Assembly (NCBI GenBank): GCA_905221605.1
Contig: CAJNDS010002312.1
Coordinates: 381,001 to 445,000, forward strand
DNA from: Symbiodinium natans
Lineage: Eukaryota > Sar > Dinophyceae > Suessiales > Symbiodiniaceae
Direction: 5' to 3'
DNA: 64,000 nucleotides
Positions 61,791-64,000 of this stretch are shown piece by piece. The notes beneath the pieces are model-generated. The model saw only the letters and a program-made list of their open reading frames with translations, was not told the DNA's origin and searched no databases. The first letter of the stretch is position 1. Each line of letters opens with the position of its first letter. The position numbers and the translations under genes were made by a program.

Positions 61791-62390
61791 AAACCCTAAA
61801 CCCTAAATTAGGCCCTGAACCCTAAACCCTAAACCCTAAACCCTAAACCCTAAACCCTAAACCCTAAACCCTAAACCCTAAACCCTAAGCCTTGAACCCT
61901 GAACCTTGAACCTTAAAAAGACTACAGGAAATACCTGCCGACTGGTTCCGCACGCCCAATGTGCAGCCTCAGGTGGATCGGGCTTTGGGTTCTGCAGGGC
62001 CTCAGTGTGCAAGTTGGGCTGGGGGTTTAGGGGTTTAGGGTTTAGGGTTTAGGGTTTAGGGTTTAGGGTTTAGGGTTTGGGGTTTAGGGTTAAGGGTGGA
62101 GGGTTTGAGGTTTGGGGAGGAACTCTACGCCCTAAATTCTAAGCCCTAAACCCGAAACCCCAAACCGTAAGCCCTCCCAACCCTTTCACTCCGAAGCCTG
62201 CGAATCCTCAAACCCTAAACCGTAGATCCTTAAACCCTAAACCTCTAAACCCCTAAACCCCTAAACCCCTAAACCCCTAAACCCCTAAACCCCTAAACCC
62301 CTAAACCCCTAAACCCCTAAACCCCTAAACCCTCAACCCTAGGCCCTAAACCCTAACCCTAAACCCTAAACCCTAAGCCTCAAACCCCCC
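61789..62390. repeat. CCCTAAA array, TTTAGGG array and 8-bp (CCCCTAAA)n array
   Basis: 61,789-61,918 is CCCTAAA. 62,026-62,100 is TTTAGGG, the opposite orientation. 62,235-62,330 is an 8-bp CCCCTAAA variant of about 12 units. The first two form a large potential stem around about 110 bp of unique sequence. Confidence 0.9.
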
Positions 62391-62421
62391 AAGCAGATAC
62401 CCGACCCTCTCAGCTTTGCAG

Positions 62422-62493
62422 GTGGTGGTGGAAAGCAACGGCGTGGTGGCCTCCGCGAATGATGCGTCCTTCCGGCGCTCCGAGGAGACCTGG
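62422..62493 (+). CDS. exon (VVVESNGVVASANDASFRRS)
   Basis: A 24-codon phase-0 segment after GCTTTGCAG. It ends TGG directly before GTTTAGGGTTTAGG, so the first telomere-type heptamer supplies the GT donor. It reads VVVESNGVVASANDASFRRS then EETW. Confidence 0.55.
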
Positions 62494-62687
62494 GTTTAGG
62501 GTTTAGGATTTAGGGTTTAGGGTTTAGGGTTTAAGGTTTAGGAGTGCTATGTCTTAAACCCACGGTCGCAAAGCCTTCGCTTCAGGGCTTGAGGATTCTT
62601 GGACCGTTCTCTTTTCGGGCATTGTAAGGCATCTTTTCGGCCTAGAACCTTAAACCTTACACCCCAAGCCCTGCACTCTCTACCTTG

Positions 62688-62803
62688 GTAGCCCAGTGGT
62701 ACCCTTTACCCTTTTTTTGGTTTATGGTTTCCCTTATAAAATAGCCAACCCAAAAAAGGGTGCCCTTATCATAATATGTTTACTGGACTACCGTGTTACC
62801 CTG
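62688..62803. mobile_element. MITE-like element related to the repeat at 44,197
   Basis: GGTAGCCCAGTGGTAC on the left and its near complement TGTTTACTGGACTACC on the right. The right half contains AAAAAAGGGTGCCCTTATCA, matching the AAAAGGGCACCCTTTATGAT word of 44,197-44,326. Confidence 0.5.
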
Positions 62804-62850
62804 AACCCGGACTCTGAATCCTGAAGCCCAAAGGCCTGGGCCATTCGCAG

Positions 62851-62934
62851 GACTTTACCCCTCGATTGATGGACTTGGACCCCTTGGTGGTCCAGGTGCA
62901 AGCGTCGCAGAGCTTGGAAGTTGATATGGCTCAG
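62851..62934 (+). CDS. exon (DFTPRLMDLDPLVVQVQASQ)
   Basis: A 28-codon open segment after ATTCGCAG, running into a TTTAGGG array. It reads DFTPRLMDLDPLVVQVQASQ then SLEVDMAQ. No domain was assigned. Confidence 0.5.
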
Positions 62935-63267
62935 GGTTTAGGGTTTGGGGTTTGGGGTTTGTGGTTAGGGTTCACGGTTTAGGGCGCAGAGTTTAGGGTT
63001 TAGGGTTTAGGGTTTGGGGTGTCGGGGGTTTGTCTAAACAAGGTGGGAGCAGCCCCCGTTATGGGTTTCGGGGATCGGAATCCAGGGCTTAGGCTGGTGC
63101 ACTTTCGGGGTCCTACCCCAAAATTCTGCGAAGTCGAGATCCCCCCAAAAACTCTCCATCCCGTAGCCCATTGAACACCCCATAGAGCCTTAATACCCTA
63201 CGCCCCCAAGCCCCAACCCCAAACCGTACCTCCCCCCAAGCCGTAACGGCCTTGAATCCCGCGCAAG

Positions 63268-63737
63268 GCAGGATCTGAGCTGACCCTGCGTTTCGACCGC
63301 GTGGAAGCCTTGCCTACATTTTGGTCGGGGTTTGGGGTTTAGGGTTCTAGGATGAAAAGGTTTCTCGGTGTCTAGGGTTTAGGGCTTTGGTTTTGGGGAT
63401 GATCAATGATTACTCCCTTCTATTGCAGTACCTTCCTGAGAGTTTAGAGTGCCAGAAATGGCCGAAATTTGGGTGCCCCCCCAAACCCCAAAACTGAATC
63501 TCAACCCCCAACCCTCAACCTTCAACCCTCGCAAAGCCTAGAAGCAAAAAGCGTTAGAAGCCCTAAACCCGAAACCCTAAACCCTGTACCCTAAACCCTA
63601 AAACGCAGAAGCCTGAGGATGGAAGCTACCTGCGGGATGTCACGCTGCGGGAGGGGCGTGAACCGTTTGACATCTTCGTGGGGCCCTCGCGGTGCAACTT
63701 GACGCCCCTGGGCTGCGATTTTGAGAGGAGCTGTGGG
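63268..63737 (+). CDS. two exons (GSELTLRFDRVEALPTFWSG / PEDGSYLRDVTLREGREPFD)
   Basis: Segment 63,268-63,329 follows GCGCAAG and reads GSELTLRFDRVEALPTFWS before a GTTTGGGGTTTAGGG intron. G-x-E-L-T-L-x-F is the same kind of strand as the VQGSFRLYF exon at 59,485. Segment 63,609-63,737 (43 codons) follows AACGCAG and reads KPEDGSYLRDVTLREGREPF then DIFVGPSRCNLTPLGCDF. It ends directly at GTTTAGGGTTTAGGG. The gene continues beyond the window. Confidence 0.55.
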
Positions 63738-64000
63738 GTTTAGGGTTTAGGGTTCAGACTTGTGTGGTCGGTCGATCCAGGGGCAAGGATCAGGGTTCAG
63801 GGTATAGGGTATAGGGGCTTAGGGGCTTGCAGGGCTTTGAGGGGAGGGTTGGGTGCTGCATGGGGGCTTTGGGTAAGTAAGGCCCTACCCTGGTGATTCG
63901 TCGCCCGCCTTGATATGTAGGCTCCCGGAATCAGGACCCCTTGCAGAGGACAACTGTTTGGAGAATTGGGCCCGAGCAGTGTAGAGGAGGAAGATCTGGT

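Noticed and set aside
40291-64000. A true chromosome end or decayed subtelomere
   Set aside because: The heptamers occur in both orientations, in many short blocks and variant forms, separated by coding-like exons with domain motifs; this is not a terminal array.
40291-64000. Coccidian apicomplexan (for example Eimeria) origin because of scattered CCCTAAA words
   Set aside because: GC-AG and GA-AG introns, micro-exons and the retroelement types fit a dinoflagellate better; only the heptamer is shared.

Overview
The window looks like nuclear DNA of a dinoflagellate, most likely a Symbiodiniaceae-type alga. Four things support this: micro-exon genes whose introns start with GC, GT or GA and end in AG followed by a G; abundant (TTTAGGG)n/(CCCTAAA)n plant/alveolate-type telomere heptamers; degenerate LINE and Ty1/copia-like elements with KGKG-rich gag segments; and a GC-rich intronless cyclophilin. 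No search was run. All identifications come from reading motifs, exon phases and splice sites by eye.

Layout. 1-3.4 kb: GC-rich minus-strand ORFs, the first 2.2 kb strikingly enriched in the tetramer TAGC/GCTA. 3.9-9.5 kb: a minus-strand GSK3/shaggy-type protein kinase split into at least 21 exons, mostly 25-84 nt, whose phases join correctly across 18 consecutive introns. 10.9-17.2 kb: exon-like blocks, mainly minus strand, not identified. 18.5-23.6 kb: a degenerate modular satellite full of GAGCTC palindromes. 23.6-28.95 kb: an AT-rich fold-back satellite built of nested inverted repeats. Two diverged copies of a dispersed repeat lie at 22.2 and 24.4 kb. 29-32.4 kb: intergenic sequence with one possible ORF and a tandem repeat of about 62 bp. 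32.4-39.2 kb: retroelements on the minus strand. An open but 5'-truncated LINE 3' half (RT motif C to RNase H to zinc fingers) abuts an older frameshifted LINE, followed by a Ty1/copia gag-protease relic.

40.3-64 kb: telomere-type heptamers and their variants lie everywhere between short unique segments. Read on the + strand, most of the unique segments are exons. They have AG acceptors, open frames, matching phases at many junctions and recognisable IPT/TIG and PA14 domain pieces. The region is therefore one or more very large genes for fibrocystin/PKHD1L1-like secreted or surface proteins whose introns are largely telomere-like repeat. Two introns, of 36 and 53 nt, are almost pure heptamer. 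An intronless cyclophilin A-type peptidyl-prolyl isomerase (57.6-58.2 kb) sits on the same strand between these exons.

The genes do not form an evident pathway. The main signal of the window is architectural: splice-defined exons embedded in telomere-like repeats, and repeat families that fold back on themselves.
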